A stretch of 64,000 nt of DNA from NCBI RefSeq assembly GCF_008107725.1, contig NZ_VIRN01000068.1, forward strand, positions 62,001 to 126,000, read 5' to 3'. The DNA comes from Marinobacter sp. BW6. Lineage in GTDB: Bacteria > Pseudomonadota > Gammaproteobacteria > Pseudomonadales > Oleiphilaceae. Below the pieces are notes generated by a model. The model ran no database searches, had not been told where the DNA came from, and saw only the letters and a program-made list of their open reading frames with translations. Position 1 is the stretch's first letter. Each line of letters opens with the position of its first letter. Shown piece after piece: positions 1-7,513 of this stretch. Position numbers and translations under genes: made by a program.

Positions 1-2
1 TC

Positions 3-137
3 CTGCTGTACCCCGACGGCCAGGCCTGCTGGGGCCCGGCCCGCGACATGCTGGTGACCTCAGCACTCGAAAGCCTTTTTGGCCAGCGCCTGCTGTCGGC
101 CGAACTGGATGGTTTTCCGGTGTTTGTGCCGGGCTAA
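3..137 (+). CDS. ABC transporter ATP-binding protein, C-terminal fragment (partial)
   Basis: An open frame enters from the left edge and gives 44 residues before TAA at 135-137. The text LLYPDGQACWGPARDML followed by an ALESLFGQ-like stretch and a final FPVFVPG resembles the extreme C-terminus of BtuD/FecE-type ATP-binding subunits of iron-siderophore or cobalamin importers, after the H-loop. No Walker motif falls inside the window, so the family call rests on this tail alone. The 124 bases between this stop and the next gene show no clear terminator. Confidence 0.5.
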   Translation: MLYPDGQACWGPARDMLVTSALESLFGQRLLSAELDGFPVFVPG

Positions 138-261
138 CCATGCAGCAGACTCGGCGGCACCCATAGCAACGCCTTTTAGTTTTGTATGCTTCTGTTGTCT
201 CGCAGTTTTTTGGTTCGCCAGCTGGAAGTTATTCACTCTATGGGGCCTTTTGCCCGTGCCC

Positions 262-1068
262 TCATGCCTCTTTTTGCGCCTGAATGGTCAAGACTGGCAT
301 GGTGAATTCAACAGCTCCGCTATCGGTCACGAAGCTGCGGAACGCCACTTCAGCCTCGCTGGCCAGTCTTTCAAACTGCGCATCATTTAGTAGGCCCCCG
401 AGGGTAAAAACACAGGCGCGTTCAGTCGAGATCATGTCGCCGATGGTGTCGAATCTCACTGTGCCCAGCTGTTGTTTGATTCGGGCATCGGGGATACCCG
501 CCTGCTGTGAAAGTTCGCACAGTTGGTCCGGGTTACCGGCACTGAACGGGGCTCTGAAATGCTCGGCGATGTCGGTACCAAACAAGCTGTTCAATACCTC
601 GGCAAACACCGCATAGCCCGGCGAACGGTGCACTCCATCGCATACGGCAACCAGGAGTGTTCCTCCCGGCTTGAGCACGCGCCACATTTCTGCCAGCCCT
701 TTTGCGCGGGCGTCAAAAAACATCAGGGCAAACTGGCTCACAACGGTGTCAAAGCTGGCATCGGCAAACGGCAGCTTTTCGGCCGGAGCCTGGCGCCAGG
801 CTATTCTCGGGCGCTGTTGCCGGGCCACTGTTAGCATTTCCGGGTTGATATCCACCCCAGTGACGCATTCATCACCAACGATATCAGCGGCGGCTGAAGC
901 CAACACGCCGGTGCCGCAGCCTACATCAAGCACGGCTGTGCTTCTGCGCAGGTTGGCCTGTACCGCCAGTCTTGGGCCCCATTGGCCAAATAATGCAGGT
1001 ACAAACTGTTGGTGATAGATTGAAGCAGGGCTTGGAGGGTTGATTTCCACGTTGCTTAGTGAGGACAT
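262..1068 (-). CDS. Class I SAM-dependent methyltransferase (UbiE-like fold)
   Basis: The 268-residue cytosolic protein has the class I methyltransferase core: motif I VLDVGCGTG at about 46-54, the acidic ribose-binding loop GVDIN at about 71-75, and a DASFDTVVSQ motif followed by a LKPGG turn. The last 100 residues form a helical cap that probably selects the acceptor, which cannot be named from sequence. The start is supported by AAGGAGA just upstream of ATG. The gene diverges from an AraC-family regulator only 72 bases away, so the pair may share a control region and the regulator may control this enzyme. It lacks the extra domains of UbiE or BioC and is better called a generic small-molecule methyltransferase. 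Confidence 0.8.
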   Translation of the reverse strand: MSSLSNVEINPPSPASIYHQQFVPALFGQWGPRLAVQANLRRSTAVLDVGCGTGVLASAAADIVGDECVTGVDINPEMLTVARQQRPRIAWRQAPAEKLPFADASFDTVVSQFALMFFDARAKGLAEMWRVLKPGGTLLVAVCDGVHRSPGYAVFAEVLNSLFGTDIAEHFRAPFSAGNPDQLCELSQQAGIPDARIKQQLGTVRFDTIGDMISTERACVFTLGGLLNDAQFERLASEAEVAFRSFVTDSGAVEFTMPVLTIQAQKEA

Positions 1069-1140
1069 GACAGTCTCCTTTTTCCATCTTCGGATCTCAA
1101 TGGTGATCCGCTTCCCTTACATCAGATGCTAGGGAATACC

Positions 1141-2217
1141 ATGAAAAGGAACCATAACCCGTCGTCCGATTCACTTGCCCAAACGTCCGGGACGGCAGAG
1201 GTTGTGGATGCGCTCATCTCCAATGTGCTTGAGAACATCCGCCTGCAGGGAGCCGTGTTTTTTGCCTGGCAACCCAGCTGGCCTTTTGCTACCGGGGTCC
1301 CCAGCGAGTGCCATTTTCGGGATCTGATTCTGCCGTCGTCTGATCAGGTGATCTCATACCATATCGTGGTGGAAGGGCCCTGCTGGGCGACGGTGGAGGG
1401 TGAAAAGCCGGTCAGGCTGGAAGGTGGCGACATTCTTCTGGTGCCGCACGGCGATGCCTACGCCATTTCGGATCAACCCCGGGGGCCTTCTGACCAGGAT
1501 ATAGAACCCGCCCAGCAGTTTTTTGCGATGATGGCGGCCGGTGAGTTGCCCCTGGTGATCCAAGACGGCGGTGGCGGGCCCGGACAAAGCCAACTGGTCT
1601 GCGGCTTTCTGGGCTGCGATCGTCATCCCTGGAATCCACTGCTTGAAGGATTGCCCCGCTTCATCGTGCTTTCACGCTCGGCCCTGCATGGCCCGATCAA
1701 TGATCTGATTGATATTGTGCTCCGGGAATGCGGCCACCCCGGGGCCGGCAGCCGATCCATGATGCGGCGGCTGGGAGAGTTGTTATTCATTGAAGTCATC
1801 CGGCAGTTTTTGCAACACCAGGGCCTGGCCAACAACCCCTGGATGCGGGGGCTTGCGGACCCACTGGTAGGAAAAAGCCTGTCGTTGCTCCATGGCCGAA
1901 TCGCGGAAACCTGGACACTTGAAAAACTGGCCAGCGAAGTGAATTGTTCCCGGTCCGTTCTCGCCGAGCGATTTAGCCGGGTAATTGGGGTGCCGCCCAT
2001 GAAGTATCTGAGCCAATGGCGATTGCAGGTGGCGGCCCGCCTGTTGCGGGGCCGGCAGGATAAAATATTGTCGATTGCCCTGAGTGTGGGCTACGAGTCA
2101 GAGACGTCTTTCAGTCGCGCCTTCAAGCGCTCCCTGGGAACGAGCCCCAGCGCGTTCCGCCGGTCTGTTACCAGTGATGGAGGGCATTTAGCGGAAAATA
2201 TAAACTTCAACGAATAA
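1141..2217 (+). CDS. AraC-family transcriptional regulator with cupin sensor domain
   Basis: The protein (358 residues from the chosen start) has an N-terminal cupin-like ligand domain (about 25-210) of the AraC Cupin_6 type, containing the GGDILLVPHGDAY strand. A C-terminal double helix-turn-helix occupies about 255-345, with the typical second-helix text SVGYESETSFSRAFKRSLG and a P-S-x-FR ending. I chose ATG 1141 over in-frame ATG 1126 because AGGGAA lies six bases before it. It diverges from the methyltransferase gene. The MAPEG gene follows after 16 bases on the same strand and could be co-transcribed. Members of this family usually activate a neighbouring catabolic or detoxification gene; the inducer is unknown here. 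Confidence 0.85.
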   Translation: MKRNHNPSSDSLAQTSGTAEVVDALISNVLENIRLQGAVFFAWQPSWPFATGVPSECHFRDLILPSSDQVISYHIVVEGPCWATVEGEKPVRLEGGDILLVPHGDAYAISDQPRGPSDQDIEPAQQFFAMMAAGELPLVIQDGGGGPGQSQLVCGFLGCDRHPWNPLLEGLPRFIVLSRSALHGPINDLIDIVLRECGHPGAGSRSMMRRLGELLFIEVIRQFLQHQGLANNPWMRGLADPLVGKSLSLLHGRIAETWTLEKLASEVNCSRSVLAERFSRVIGVPPMKYLSQWRLQVAARLLRGRQDKILSIALSVGYESETSFSRAFKRSLGTSPSAFRRSVTSDGGHLAENINFNE

Positions 2218-2233
2218 TTACAGGGATAAAGTA

Positions 2234-2653
2234 ATGAGCTCACCAACAATAATTACATTAGTCGGTTTCATAGCATGGAGTATGTTTTTGCTCGTGCTTA
2301 TGGAGTCTATTCGATCGAAGATGGTCCTTGCCGGGGAGGTAGCTCCGAACGGGTTTAACCCCGAGAACTCCAATCTATCACCGTTTATGCAAAGGTTGAC
2401 TCGCGCATATGCCAACTGCATCGAAGGGCTTCCGATATTTGGTGGTCTCATGGCTGCGGCAGTTGTTACTTCAAATGCCCATGTGACCGATCAGCTAGCC
2501 TATGTTTTCCTGGGTGCGAGATTAGTTCAGTCGTTAATTCACCTTGCATCATTAAGTCCGGTTGCAGTCACAATGCGGTTCAGTGCCTTTGCTGTGCAAA
2601 TGGGTATTGGTGTGTATTGGTGCTACAAATTGCTAGCGGTGTTGGTTTCATGA
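2234..2653 (+). CDS. MAPEG family membrane protein
   Basis: The 139-residue protein has about four membrane segments (roughly 5-25, 70-90, 92-112 and 117-137) and the MAPEG pattern: a cytosolic loop R-x-x-N-x-x-E-x-x-P, seen here as TRAYANCIEGLPIFG, followed by a helix containing FLGARLVQSLIHL. MAPEG proteins include microsomal glutathione transferase-like enzymes; bacterial members are mostly uncharacterised. AGGGATAAAGTA precedes the ATG. The gene is visibly richer in A+T than the AraC gene upstream, as is the VOC-LysR stretch that follows, which hints at a separate origin for 2.2-3.4 kb. Confidence 0.8.
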   Translation: MSSPTIITLVGFIAWSMFLLVLMESIRSKMVLAGEVAPNGFNPENSNLSPFMQRLTRAYANCIEGLPIFGGLMAAAVVTSNAHVTDQLAYVFLGARLVQSLIHLASLSPVAVTMRFSAFAVQMGIGVYWCYKLLAVLVS

Positions 2654-2687
2654 CCATGCAGATTAACCCGTCAAAGCTCGGGGAAAA

Positions 2688-2712
2688 GGTCTGAGGGCTT
2701 CGCCCTCTGACC
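2688..2712. terminator. Hairpin between convergent MAPEG and VOC genes
   Basis: An inverted repeat GGTCTGAGGGC / GCCCTCTGACC with a 3-base TTC loop and one T-T mismatch lies between two convergent genes. On the minus strand it is followed by TTTTCCCC, so it could terminate the VOC transcript. The plus-strand side lacks a compact T-run. It could also be a dispersed REP-like element. Confidence 0.45.
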
Positions 2713-2740
2713 CTACCCCTAGAATTGTTTTGGCTATTAT

Positions 2741-3241
2741 TTAGTAGGCGCCCTCGCTGTATATCAACTCATAGCTGTGGCTGTAGATCTCTAAGATGTT
2801 ACCAAACGGGTCTTCCATATAAATCATGCGGTAGGGCTTCTCGCCCGGGTAATAGTATCGCGGTTTCTCCATACGCTTTTTACCACCAGCTGCCACAATT
2901 CGTTCTGCCAGTTCCTCGACGTTAGGGTCTTGAACGCAGAAGTGAAAAACGCCGGTTTTCCAATACTCGAAATTGTCATCCGGGTTGGTCTGGTTTTTAA
3001 ATTGAAAAAGCTCCACGCCAATTCGATCGCCCGTGGATAAGTGAGCGATACGAAAGCTTCCCCATCCAGCACCGAATACATCTGTGCACATCTCTCCGAT
3101 GGCGCTATCGTCCTCTTCGATCTCGGTTGGTTCCATAATCAAATACCAACCCATGACCTCTGTGTAGAACTTCACGGCTTGCTCAAGGTCTGGCACGGAT
3201 ATGCCGATGTGTGAAAAATTTCTTGGATACACGTTGCTCAT
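2741..3241 (-). CDS. VOC-superfamily (glyoxalase/dioxygenase-like) protein
   Basis: The 166-residue protein shows the two paired beta-alpha-beta-beta-beta modules of the vicinal oxygen chelate superfamily. FSHIGISVPDLEQAVKFYTE at about 9-28 carries the first metal-ligand His, FHFCVQD in the middle supplies a second His, and the YMEDPFGNILEIYSHSYE ending supplies the metal-ligand Glu. The metal site therefore looks complete. The substrate cannot be inferred; VOC enzymes include glyoxalase I, extradiol dioxygenases and lactoylglutathione lyase-like proteins. The gene diverges from a LysR regulator 94 bases away with two palindromes between them, so it is the likely LysR target. Confidence 0.8.
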   Translation of the reverse strand: MSNVYPRNFSHIGISVPDLEQAVKFYTEVMGWYLIMEPTEIEEDDSAIGEMCTDVFGAGWGSFRIAHLSTGDRIGVELFQFKNQTNPDDNFEYWKTGVFHFCVQDPNVEELAERIVAAGGKKRMEKPRYYYPGEKPYRMIYMEDPFGNILEIYSHSYELIYSEGAY

Positions 3242-3298
3242 TGCCTGTCCTCCATTAGTAAAACTGAGAACAGGTTACATGCCGTCATATATTAGGTA

Positions 3299-3313
3299 AA
3301 ATTATCATAATTT
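3299..3313. promoter_or_regulatory. Perfect palindrome in the VOC-LysR divergent promoter region
   Basis: AAATTAT-C-ATAATTT is a perfect 7-1-7 inverted repeat in the 94-base divergent intergenic region. It lies about 60 bases upstream of the VOC start and 23 bases upstream of the LysR start. It is a candidate regulator-binding site or part of the promoter. Confidence 0.45.
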
Positions 3314-3322
3314 CTTTAAAAG

Positions 3323-3337
3323 ATTACGTTTTGTAAT
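3323..3337. promoter_or_regulatory. Candidate LysR box (T-N11-A) overlapping the lysR start
   Basis: ATTAC-GTTTT-GTAAT is a perfect 5-5-5 inverted repeat fitting the T-N11-A form of LysR-family boxes. It overlaps the first bases of the LysR reading frame, which would suit autorepression. This is inference from position and symmetry. Confidence 0.45.
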
Positions 3338-4205
3338 GATAAATACGTCCTGGTTACGCACCTTCTGCACACTGGTTGAAGTTGGTCATTTCACCCGCAC
3401 GGCTGAACGCCTCCACATGACACAGTCGGGCGTGAGTCAACATGTGCGCAAGCTTGAGGAGCAGCTTGGTGCGGAGTTACTTGTTAGACAGGGGAAACAA
3501 TTCTCGCTCTCGGGTGCCGGCGAGAGGCTGTATACCGAGGCTCAGGGCATCCTGTTGGGGTTGTCGAATCTTGAACAGAAAGTTGCAGAGGATCCGCCTT
3601 TTGAAGGAAGTGTGCGGATCATGTCTCCGGGAAGTGTCGGGCTGAAGCTTTATCCGCAATTATTGGCGCTACAGAGCAAGCACCCGAAGCTGATTATCGA
3701 TTACCGGTTTGCGCCAAATCCGGATGTGGAAAACGCGATTGTAGAGTCGACTGTTGATCTCGGATTCATGACGTCAAAGCCTACCCTGGCCGACGTGAGT
3801 TGTAGGCCAGTCGCGCAAGAATCGCTGCTGTTGGTAACACCTGCCTCCATCGAAGAACCTGATTGGGGCACTCTGATGGCCCTGGGGTTCATCGACCACC
3901 CTGATGGAAGTCATCACGCAAGCTTGCTTCTTGGTGCCAATTACCCCGAGTTTCAGCACAGTAACCTGTTTCCCAGAAAGGGGTTCTCAAACCAGATCGG
4001 TTTGATTCTAGAGCCGGTCAGCATGGGTTTGGGTTTTACCGTTTTACCTGCACACGCAGTTGAAGCCTTTGAGAAGCCGGAGCACATCAAAGTTCATCGT
4101 CTCGCTAACCCCGTCAGCGAAACGCTATATCTTTGCGCTCCTCGGCATCGGGCACTTCAGAAGAGAATGAAAACGGTAATAGCTGAAGCCAAGCGATGGC
4201 TTTAG
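3336..4205 (+). CDS. LysR-family transcriptional regulator
   Basis: The 289-residue protein has an N-terminal winged helix-turn-helix (about 3-60: FCTLVEVGHFTRTAERLHM, then TQSGVSQHVRKLEEQLG) and a C-terminal periplasmic-binding-protein-like co-inducer domain from about residue 90. Its length is normal for the family. It is transcribed away from the VOC gene and is probably its regulator, with two palindromes between them. Base composition in this stretch is more A+T-rich than the flanking operons. The inducer is unknown. After the stop, a 113-base gap with no recognised motif precedes ridA. Confidence 0.85.
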   Translation: MINTSWLRTFCTLVEVGHFTRTAERLHMTQSGVSQHVRKLEEQLGAELLVRQGKQFSLSGAGERLYTEAQGILLGLSNLEQKVAEDPPFEGSVRIMSPGSVGLKLYPQLLALQSKHPKLIIDYRFAPNPDVENAIVESTVDLGFMTSKPTLADVSCRPVAQESLLLVTPASIEEPDWGTLMALGFIDHPDGSHHASLLLGANYPEFQHSNLFPRKGFSNQIGLILEPVSMGLGFTVLPAHAVEAFEKPEHIKVHRLANPVSETLYLCAPRHRALQKRMKTVIAEAKRWL

Positions 4206-4318
4206 TCTGACCCGGAATTTAACAAGTCGCGTCATTAGGGCGCTGTTTCATGGGCGGCTTTATCGTCGCCACCGTTACTGGTTAACTAGTTACTCCAATC
4301 ACCAAGAAGGCCATTACC

Positions 4319-4669
4319 ATGACCATTGAGCGTATTTCCACCAACAGCCGAATGAGCAAGATCGTAAAACACAACGGCACCGTTTACCTTTGCGGTCAGG
4401 TTGCCAAGGACCGTAACGGCGACATTCATACCCAGGTAACCGGGATGCTGGAGAAAGTGGACGAGCTGCTCGAGACCGCCGGTTCAAGCCGCGACAGAAT
4501 ACTGTCGGCAACGATCTACCTGGCGGATATGGCTGATTTCAAGGCTCTGAACGAGGTGTGGGACAACTGGGTGCCCGAAGGTGGGGCGCCGGCCAGGGCC
4601 TGCGTTCAGGCTCAGATGGCGTCTCCGGAGTTGCTGGTGGAAATCTCGGTGATCGCCGCTACTTCCTGA
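4319..4669 (+). CDS. RidA/YjgF/UK114 family reactive-enamine deaminase
   Basis: The 116-residue protein spans the whole RidA domain. It keeps the [12 protein letters not shown] strand, the Q-V-x-x-M-L-x-K-V-D-x-L-L-x-x-AG helix, and the catalytic Arg in [11 protein letters not shown] followed by LLVEI. RidA proteins hydrolyse reactive 2-aminoacrylate/enamine intermediates released by PLP enzymes and act as cytosolic trimers. The [12 protein letters not shown] pattern suggests a RidA2-7-type subfamily rather than the archetype. It lies 76 bases upstream of a sulfurtransferase on the same strand, so both could serve cysteine/serine-derived metabolite handling. Confidence 0.85.
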   Translation: MTIERISTNSRMSKIVKHNGTVYLCGQVAKDRNGDIHTQVTGMLEKVDELLETAGSSRDRILSATIYLADMADFKALNEVWDNWVPEGGAPARACVQAQMASPELLVEISVIAATS

Positions 4670-4745
4670 GGGCCGTCGGGAAGATCTGGCGATTCGGCGG
4701 GCTGCGCAGTCGTCCGTTTATTTCTGGTATGGACAGGAGCACACC

Positions 4746-5594
4746 ATGGCGTCACCACTCGTAACCACCGACTGGCTGCAGGAAAACCTCGATAACGAAC
4801 GGTTGGTTCTGATCGACGCGAGTATGGCCACGGTTATTGGTAAGGAGCCGATCGTTTACGACCAGCCGGTGTGGATACCGGGGAGTTACCAGATCGATCT
4901 GGAGGGAACGCTCTGCGATACCGAATCCTCCCAGCTCCATGCGTTTCCCACCGAGGAACAGTTCACGCAGGAAATTCGCAGGCTGGGCATAACGCCTGAC
5001 AGCCTGGTGGTGCTTTACGACAACCAGGGAATCTACTCAGCCCCCCGGGCCTGGTGGATTCTGCGGTCGATGGGTCTTGAACGGGTTTTCGTGCTGGATG
5101 GTGGCCTGCCGCAGTGGTTAGCGGAGGGGCGTGAAACGGTTTCGGCTCCGGTTCAGGGCGCGACTGCCGTCGGCAGCATGGCGGGCCGTCTGGAGGGCGA
5201 ACGGGTCCGGGATTCCGCCTTCGTTTTACAGCATCTGGACGACGAGCAAGTTAGGGTGATTGATGCGAGGTCCCGGGCGCGGTTCCTGGCTCAGGCCCCG
5301 GAGCCTCGTCCGGGTGTGCGTGGTGGCCATATCCCGAACTCTCTCAACCTTCCGTTTACCGAGGTACTGGACGGTTACCGGTTCAAGCCGGCCAGTGATC
5401 TGGAGGCAACGTTCAAACGGCTCGCTCCGAACCTTCAAACCGGAAACGGGCAGAAACTGGTGTTTTCCTGCGGTTCCGGCATCACCGCCTGCATCATTCT
5501 GCTGGCTGCCGAGCTGGCCGGGTATGACCAGCTGTCTCTCTACGATGGTTCCTGGGCGGACTGGGGCAGCGACGAATCGCTGCCGGTGGCTTGA
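4746..5594 (+). CDS. sseA: 3-mercaptopyruvate/thiosulfate sulfurtransferase (tandem rhodanese)
   Basis: Two rhodanese domains (about 5-135 and 160-278) fill the 282 residues, the usual length for SseA-type enzymes. The catalytic Cys is in SCGSGITAC (Cys242). A CGSG[VI]T loop is typical of mercaptopyruvate sulfurtransferases, while thiosulfate rhodaneses carry CRKGVT. The inactive N-terminal domain keeps the VVLYDNQGIYSAPRAWWIL core. The enzyme moves sulfane sulfur from 3-mercaptopyruvate to a thiol or cyanide acceptor. RidA upstream fits cysteine metabolism. The start ATG follows a GGAGCACACC stretch. Confidence 0.85.
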   Translation: MASPLVTTDWLQENLDNERLVLIDASMATVIGKEPIVYDQPVWIPGSYQIDLEGTLCDTESSQLHAFPTEEQFTQEIRRLGITPDSLVVLYDNQGIYSAPRAWWILRSMGLERVFVLDGGLPQWLAEGRETVSAPVQGATAVGSMAGRLEGERVRDSAFVLQHLDDEQVRVIDARSRARFLAQAPEPRPGVRGGHIPNSLNLPFTEVLDGYRFKPASDLEATFKRLAPNLQTGNGQKLVFSCGSGITACIILLAAELAGYDQLSLYDGSWADWGSDESLPVA

Positions 5595-5622
5595 GCCCGA
5601 GGGGTTTGTGTATTCCGGGCTG

Positions 5623-6147
5623 TCAGGCCATGCGCTTCATGATCCGGTCTCCAAGCAGGTACTGATGCGCCAGGGCAGCCGCCACGTGTACGCCAATCAT
5701 TACCCACAACACGTTGGCCAGTATTTCGTGGACGTCTTCGCCGCTCTCTTCCAGCCACTCCACTTCCGGGCCGTAGCCAAAGACTGTCCAGCCGAAAAAG
5801 GTAACAGGATCGCCCTCGCCGAGAGACGTCGCCAGCCCTGACAGCGGCATCAGAATCATCAGGGCGTAAAGCGCGATGTGTCCCAGTTTCGCCATGGTGG
5901 CCCAATGCGCCGGTGGTGACAGACGCGAGCGGTTCAACCCTCGCCAGAGGCCGCGAAAGATCACCAGGCCAAAAATGCTCAGTCCCAGGCTCTGGTGCCA
6001 GGCCATAAGGGAGGCATCCGAGAAGGTGTGTTCCAGACCTTCAAACCAGACTTCGCTGGCGAGCATTACCAGCAGCAGAATTGCCATTATCCAGTGCACA
6101 GCCCGGGAAACGGCACCATAGCGGTTGTCAGCGTCCATCAATGTCAT
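5623..6147 (-). CDS. Cytochrome b561 family membrane protein
   Basis: The 174-residue protein has four membrane helices and the haem-ligand histidines expected of the bacterial CybB/YceJ family: one in VSRAVHWIMA, one in MAWHQSLGL, one in KLGHIALYAL, and a final helix containing IGVHVAAALAHQYLLGD. It would bind two b haems and pass electrons between quinol and an acceptor. The PepSY-like secreted protein gene lies upstream on the same strand, and the divergent two-component system beyond that is its likely regulator. Such b561-PepSY-OmpR clusters are common in marine proteobacteria. Confidence 0.85.
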   Translation of the reverse strand: MTLMDADNRYGAVSRAVHWIMAILLLVMLASEVWFEGLEHTFSDASLMAWHQSLGLSIFGLVIFRGLWRGLNRSRLSPPAHWATMAKLGHIALYALMILMPLSGLATSLGEGDPVTFFGWTVFGYGPEVEWLEESGEDVHEILANVLWVMIGVHVAAALAHQYLLGDRIMKRMA

Positions 6148-6172
6148 CGCGATTCTCCTTGATCAAATGGTG

Positions 6173-6197
6173 GCGGGGGACCTGAACAGACCCCCGC
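6173..6197 (-). other. Intercistronic hairpin between cytochrome b561 and PepSY genes
   Basis: GCGGGGG and CCCCCGC form a 7-bp stem with an 11-base loop in the 65-base gap between two co-directional minus-strand genes. There is no T-run, so it is more likely a processing or stability element than a terminator. Confidence 0.35.
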
Positions 6198-6212
6198 GCT
6201 GGCTGCTGGCAA

Positions 6213-6569
6213 TCAGTCCCGGCGGCCGCCGCGAACCGGGGCACCGTACTGGTTGAATTCCTGCTTCCGGATCAGGTTCTGCTCGGCATCCCGCAGCTGT
6301 ACCCGGTAGGTGCCATCCGGGGTTTCGTCAACGGACACCTTCACGCCCGGGCCAAAGCGCCTGAGTGCCTGGCCATAGGCCATGATGCGCATCTCATCGG
6401 TGCTGTACTGCTTGAGGCTGGCGTCCATGTGCTTGCCGTCACGGCGATTCTCATAGCGATCCTCGTAGCGATCGTCGTCCCAGTAATCGTCATCGGCTGA
6501 TACCAGCAGGGGCGTGGCGCTGAGCAAAGCGGCGACGGAGAGGGCTGCAATGGTGGTGGTTTTTTTCAT
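6213..6569 (-). CDS. Secreted PepSY-like protein with acidic N-terminus
   Basis: The protein is 118 residues from ATG 6569, which has AAGGAG seven bases upstream; the open frame extends further but that extension has no such signal. A signal peptide (about 1-25, ending LVSA) is followed by a very acidic stretch rich in DDD, DDDRYED and DRYEN, then a C-terminal PepSY-like fold (about 50-115) containing VKVSVDETPDGTYRVQL. PepSY domains are small periplasmic modules, some inhibitory to proteases. The Asp-rich front could bind cations. The gene precedes cytochrome b561 and diverges from the two-component pair whose kinase also has an acidic periplasmic loop. Confidence 0.7.
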   Translation of the reverse strand: MKKTTTIAALSVAALLSATPLLVSADDDYWDDDRYEDRYENRRDGKHMDASLKQYSTDEMRIMAYGQALRRFGPGVKVSVDETPDGTYRVQLRDAEQNLIRKQEFNQYGAPVRGGRRD

Positions 6570-6787
6570 GGTTGAACTCCTTGGTTGGTAAAACCCATGA
6601 CGGAATGTCATTGTCGGTCGGGAGTTATTCCACCAAGGAAACGTCGCAGAATTGTCTCGGTGACACGCCAAGTTTGTCGCAACTTGTCGCAAGGCCCGGA
6701 ATTACGACGGTTTTTGACAAGATCGTGCCCAAGCGGGAAGTCGACTCCCCTATAATCAGGGCAGATGGTAATTCAACGGAGTAACGA

Positions 6788-7513
6788 GTGAGCGACTCTC
6801 CCACAATCCTGGTGGTCGATGACCACCGAGACATCCGCGATCTGGTCGGCCGCTATTTGCAGGAGCATGGCCTGCGCGTGCTGCTGGCGGATGGCGGCGA
6901 TGCCTTGAAGCGCCAGTTGCGACAGCACTCTGTCGACCTGGTTGTTCTGGACATCATGATGCCTGGCGATGATGGCCTCACGCTCTGCCGTTACCTTCGT
7001 GAACACACCGAGTTGCCCGTTATTCTGCTGACAGCCATGAGCGAGGAAACCGATCGCATTGTCGGCCTCGAAATGGGCGCCGACGACTACCTCACCAAAC
7101 CCTTTAACCCCCGGGAGTTGTTGGCCCGCATAAAAGCAGTTCTGCGCCGGACCACAGCGCTGCCTCCGCAACGCAGCCCCATGGCCGGCCAGTCCCTGAC
7201 GTTCGAGGGCTGGACGCTGGACGTCGACCGCCATCAACTCATCGATCCGGAAGGTGTCGAGGTGTCGTTGAGTACCGCCGAGTACAAGCTGCTGCTCGCC
7301 TTCCTGGAGCACGCCGGCCGGGTGTTGTCCCGTGATCAGCTGATGGACCTGACCCTCGGCAGAGAGGCGGATGCCTTCGATCGAAGCATTGATAATCATG
7401 TCAGCCGCCTGCGCCGCAAGATCGATCCTGATGCCCGCAGCCCCAGGCTGATAAAGACGATCTGGGGCGGTGGCTACCAGTGGATTGCTGCGGTCGAAGG
7501 GGCTGAACAATGA
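6788..7513 (+). CDS. OmpR-family response regulator
   Basis: The 241-residue protein has a receiver domain (about 6-120: acidic pair VVDDH, phospho-acceptor Asp55 in LVVLDIMMPGDDG, KPF loop at about 104) and a C-terminal winged helix (about 150-237), with HVSRLRRKI followed by an I-x-T-x-x-G-x-GY ending. The GTG start is supported by GGAG six bases upstream. The stop overlaps the kinase start by 4 bases, indicating translational coupling. It diverges from the PepSY-cytochrome b561 operon, the probable target, with 218 bases between them. Confidence 0.9.
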   Translation: MSDSPTILVVDDHRDIRDLVGRYLQEHGLRVLLADGGDALKRQLRQHSVDLVVLDIMMPGDDGLTLCRYLREHTELPVILLTAMSEETDRIVGLEMGADDYLTKPFNPRELLARIKAVLRRTTALPPQRSPMAGQSLTFEGWTLDVDRHQLIDPEGVEVSLSTAEYKLLLAFLEHAGRVLSRDQLMDLTLGREADAFDRSIDNHVSRLRRKIDPDARSPRLIKTIWGGGYQWIAAVEGAEQ

